Origin: Flavobacteriales bacterium
GTDB taxonomy: Bacteria; Bacteroidota; Bacteroidia; Flavobacteriales_E; Vicingaceae
Direction of reading: 5' to 3'
DNA: 64,000 nt
NCBI GenBank assembly: GCA_020635815.1
Contig: JACJZB010000004.1
Location: 1 to 64,000, forward strand
Below, piece after piece: positions 62,701 through 64,000 of this stretch. The notes beneath the pieces are model-generated. The model made no database searches. It was not told the origin of the DNA and saw only the letters and a program-made list of their open reading frames with translations. The position numbers and the translations under genes were made by a program. Each line of letters opens with the position of its first letter. Position 1 is the first letter of the stretch.

Positions 62701-64000
62701 ATAATTCTTTTCGGTTTGTATAACCAAATATTTTTGCAAAAGAGTCATTACATTCTTTAATTATTCCATTTTCCGTAATAAAAACACCAGCCAAGTTTTT
62801 AACAAATAAATTTTTATACAGTTGTCTGTTTTCTTTTAATCGTTGTTCTGCAATCTTAGAGGCTGTTATATCTCTAATGGTAGTTACCCTAACAAATTTG
62901 TTTTTCCACTTTATTTGTTTAGCATATATTTCACCATAAAATTTTTCTCCATTTTTTTTAATACCTATGGCTTCATAAGGTTTATTATAATTTTCAAAAA
63001 TATTTTTTTTAACTAATTCTTTAGATTCTGGTGCGGCTAGTATTAGTGCCGATTTATTAATTAGTTCTTTTGCTTGGTATCCAAAAATATTATAGACAGC
63101 ATTATTAGCTTCTTTTATAACTCCATTTTCGTGAACAATAACTACTTCGTTTGTAGCATTCGATAATAAGCTAAATCTATTTTCACTTTCTATTAATTTT
63201 TGTTGCTGTTCTTTTTCTTGAGTTACATCTCTTAATACAGTTGTTGTTTCAGCAATTTTTCCTGTTTTAAAATATTTAACATGAACTGTTTCATCTACCC
63301 ATATATAATCTTTTCTTCTTTTGGGTTTAAATCTAAAAACAGAATTTATAGTTGTTTTTTTACTTTTATATAATCCTTCTTTAATAATTTTATTAACGCT
63401 ATCTATGTCATCAGGGTGTATTCTTTTTGCTAATTTACCTGAGATACCTTCTTTATTAAACTCTTCAATTGTAAGGTTTAATAAATCTTTTATTTGTGGA
63501 CTTATATAAGTAAGTTTTTTTCCATTATCGGAAAACTTTACATTATAGATACATTCATTAATATTTTCTAATAAAAATAATAATTGATGTTCTTTATCTT
63601 TTTTTTCGGTTATATCTCTAACAGTACCAAATAATCCTTTTTGAGTACCATCACTATTATATAAAGTATTAATAGATTCTTCAATCCATACATATCTTTT
63701 TTTTATTTTATTATAAAAGCGATATGTTATAGACCAATCTTTGGTATTTTTTTTTATACTTTTTAATTTTTTTCTTATTTCATCTATTTCATCTGGATGA
63801 AAATATTCAAAAAGTTTACTTTGATTTTTTTTATAACTGTTTATAGATAAACCAAATATACTTTCAACTTGAGGACTGATATAATCTATAACTTTATTAC
63901 CTTTTTCATCAAAAGAAATTTTATAAAACATTTCGCTAACATTATTCATTACTAATGAAATGTTAGCTTCTTGTTTTTTAAGGTTTTCTATTTCCTTAAT
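59780..64000 (-). CDS. Giant multi-PAS/GAF sensor histidine kinase (runs off window)
   Basis: At least 1406 residues; the frame is open to the window edge, so the true start lies outside. An in-frame ATG at 63949 is inside the first PAS region and is not taken as the start. About eight PAS/PAC units are visible (repeated ENRFSLLSNAT, EEKYRDIFENATDLIQS and DITEKK-type ends), then a GAF domain (about 920-1065), a last PAS, and a HisKA_2 domain with the phosphoacceptor in LLKEVHHRVKNNLQVI. A HATPase domain ends the protein (NELVSNALKYAF, VSDDGVGFP). No membrane segment is seen. It is paired with the LytTR regulator 2 nt downstream and resembles the small kinase at 52404 in its C-terminal 200 residues. 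Confidence 0.92.
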   Translation of the reverse strand: MKEIENLKKQEANISLVMNNVSEMFYKISFDEKGNKVIDYISPQVESIFGLSINSYKKNQSKLFEYFHPDEIDEIRKKLKSIKKNTKDWSITYRFYNKIKKRYVWIEESINTLYNSDGTQKGLFGTVRDITEKKDKEHQLLFLLENINECIYNVKFSDNGKKLTYISPQIKDLLNLTIEEFNKEGISGKLAKRIHPDDIDSVNKIIKEGLYKSKKTTINSVFRFKPKRRKDYIWVDETVHVKYFKTGKIAETTTVLRDVTQEKEQQQKLIESENRFSLLSNATNEVVIVHENGVIKEANNAVYNIFGYQAKELINKSALILAAPESKELVKKNIFENYNKPYEAIGIKKNGEKFYGEIYAKQIKWKNKFVRVTTIRDITASKIAEQRLKENRQLYKNLFVKNLAGVFITENGIIKECNDSFAKIFGYTNRKELLNKNAEILYFTKQDRLDYIKELKSKKHLNNYKIKHKNKKGEEIWISTNVSIKNNRVEGTLIGITEQVLKEKQLQQSEKNYKNLIENSPYGTLIHINGDIIYANPKAYEIFGLENTNQLGKKTNIFDYLLKEYHEEALKRRKKVLEGKEVIFKDVKVKKPLTGEILDLETKSMLFDFEGKTAIQIVFQDVSDKKQLSKERLKTQIAEESNKILQKEIEERKRIEKELLINQNYTNNIISSSLDIICATDENKKIREFNKAAELAFGYTKEEILGQSAEILYKKSEHLKKVEKELNEKGYYTGEITNVNKKGESFTSFLSASVLYNEEGKPKGAMGVSRDITDIKLAEQQLIESEEKYRDIFENATDLIQSVDGKGNIAYVNKAWLKTLGYTQNEVNNKNIFNFIHESSVEECVGFFNDIIHNKRVKSTRKIFDLKTKKGLKITVEGDISCKFDTKGKPVSTRAILRNITEENKAKKRQTVYNNISKIIAEKTNAEELYESIRKELGKVLNTNVFVISYAVDEESISFPYYYDVARGGRIYRPDRTRKKGINEYFLKENKIKILKRKELDSIIELGKYEILGPKCKVFIGVPLKTKNKVIGVLSVQSYENENEYDEDAVEILDFISGALALAVQKKYDEQMLFEQSSKLKSVIENSSHLFWTFDREKGLTTFNQNYSDAVYDLYGKRPKLKSKKYNRVDKKSLQPFWDDKYKEAFLGKKVEFITERINTKGIRIIREVFLNPIFNEENEVVSVSGIAHDITEKKIAEEQLKDSLKEKEVLLKEVHHRVKNNLQVISSILNLQSSYIDDKKTLSILKESQDRIKSMSIIHESLYQTNDFSKINFSEYIVSLSKNLVHSYSYLDKFIDLTHNIDDVSLNLDTSIPCGLIVNELVSNALKYAFEGRKEGKIKINLSIDKKGVVLVVSDDGVGFPKNINFRETNSLGLQLVTTLVEQIDGTIEMINKKGTTYTIKFKQV

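Noticed and set aside
63931..63949. ATG at 63949 as start of the large PAS kinase
   Set aside because: The frame stays open to the window edge and this ATG falls inside the first PAS domain, so the gene is treated as partial.
1..64000. tRNA, rRNA, CRISPR, transposase and phage genes
   Set aside because: No cloverleaf, rRNA, repeat-spacer array or integrase/transposase sequence was recognised on reading both strands. Very short or diverged elements could have been missed.

Overview
The window looks like chromosomal DNA of a member of the Bacteroidota, most likely Flavobacteriales. The evidence is the high A+T content, type IX secretion sorting tails (type B at 17500-21372, type A at 29583-32891), many TAnnTTTG promoter elements, scarce Shine-Dalgarno sites, several TTG starts, and gene groups familiar from this phylum (glmS / DUF4270 / short GT5 / panC / panD, and a CusA-TolC fusion). 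No tRNA, rRNA, CRISPR array, transposase or prophage was seen.

Layout. 1-2760 (minus): short GT5 protein, DUF4270 lipoprotein and glmS. 2901-6929 (plus): panC, panD, a flippase-like membrane protein, a CAP-domain protein, the heptose-phosphate adenylyltransferase and a TerB-like protein. 6977-17211 (minus): a large sulfur assimilation and methionine block. In transcription order it holds a promoter, SAM riboswitch, Cys/Met-tailed leader peptide, metY, metX, hom, sulfite reductase, cobA, siroheme synthase, APS/PAPS reductase, OsmC protein and metZ. Different palindromic repeats fill the spacers. 17500-29386: secreted T9SS cargo, a TPR/PD40 protein, omega-amidase and aminotransferase, rnhA, marC. 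29583-40299: a secreted metalloprotease, tyrS, plsC, an acyl-CoA carboxylase subunit, a DUF389 membrane protein and a second TerB-like protein. 40317-41996: an abortive-infection-like HEPN gene behind a small structured RNA and duplicated promoters. 44156-50343: a metal efflux operon. 52030-55541 (minus): part of the kynurenine pathway plus a sensor kinase. 55613-58948 (minus): polyamine synthesis. 59022-64000 (minus): a LytTR regulator and a very large PAS sensor kinase that runs off the window.

The most striking signal is the leader of the metY-metX-hom operon. A TTTG-N20-TATATTTG promoter is followed by a SAM-I type aptamer whose closing P1 helix ends 3 nt before the ATG of a 41-codon ORF. 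That ORF ends in ten residues MMCCMCCCIC. Its Cys/Met codons and stop codon lie in a hairpin that is mutually exclusive with a second hairpin before metY. This suggests two stacked sensors: SAM by the riboswitch, and charged Cys/Met tRNA by leader translation.

Other points of interest are the structured RNA abutting the Abi_2/HEPN gene, a sulfite reductase with a C-terminal HEPN-like extension, a repeat-derived 26-codon in-frame insertion in a nitrilase, a SpeD-SpeE fusion, and an unassigned protein with protein-kinase-like motifs next to the polyamine genes.
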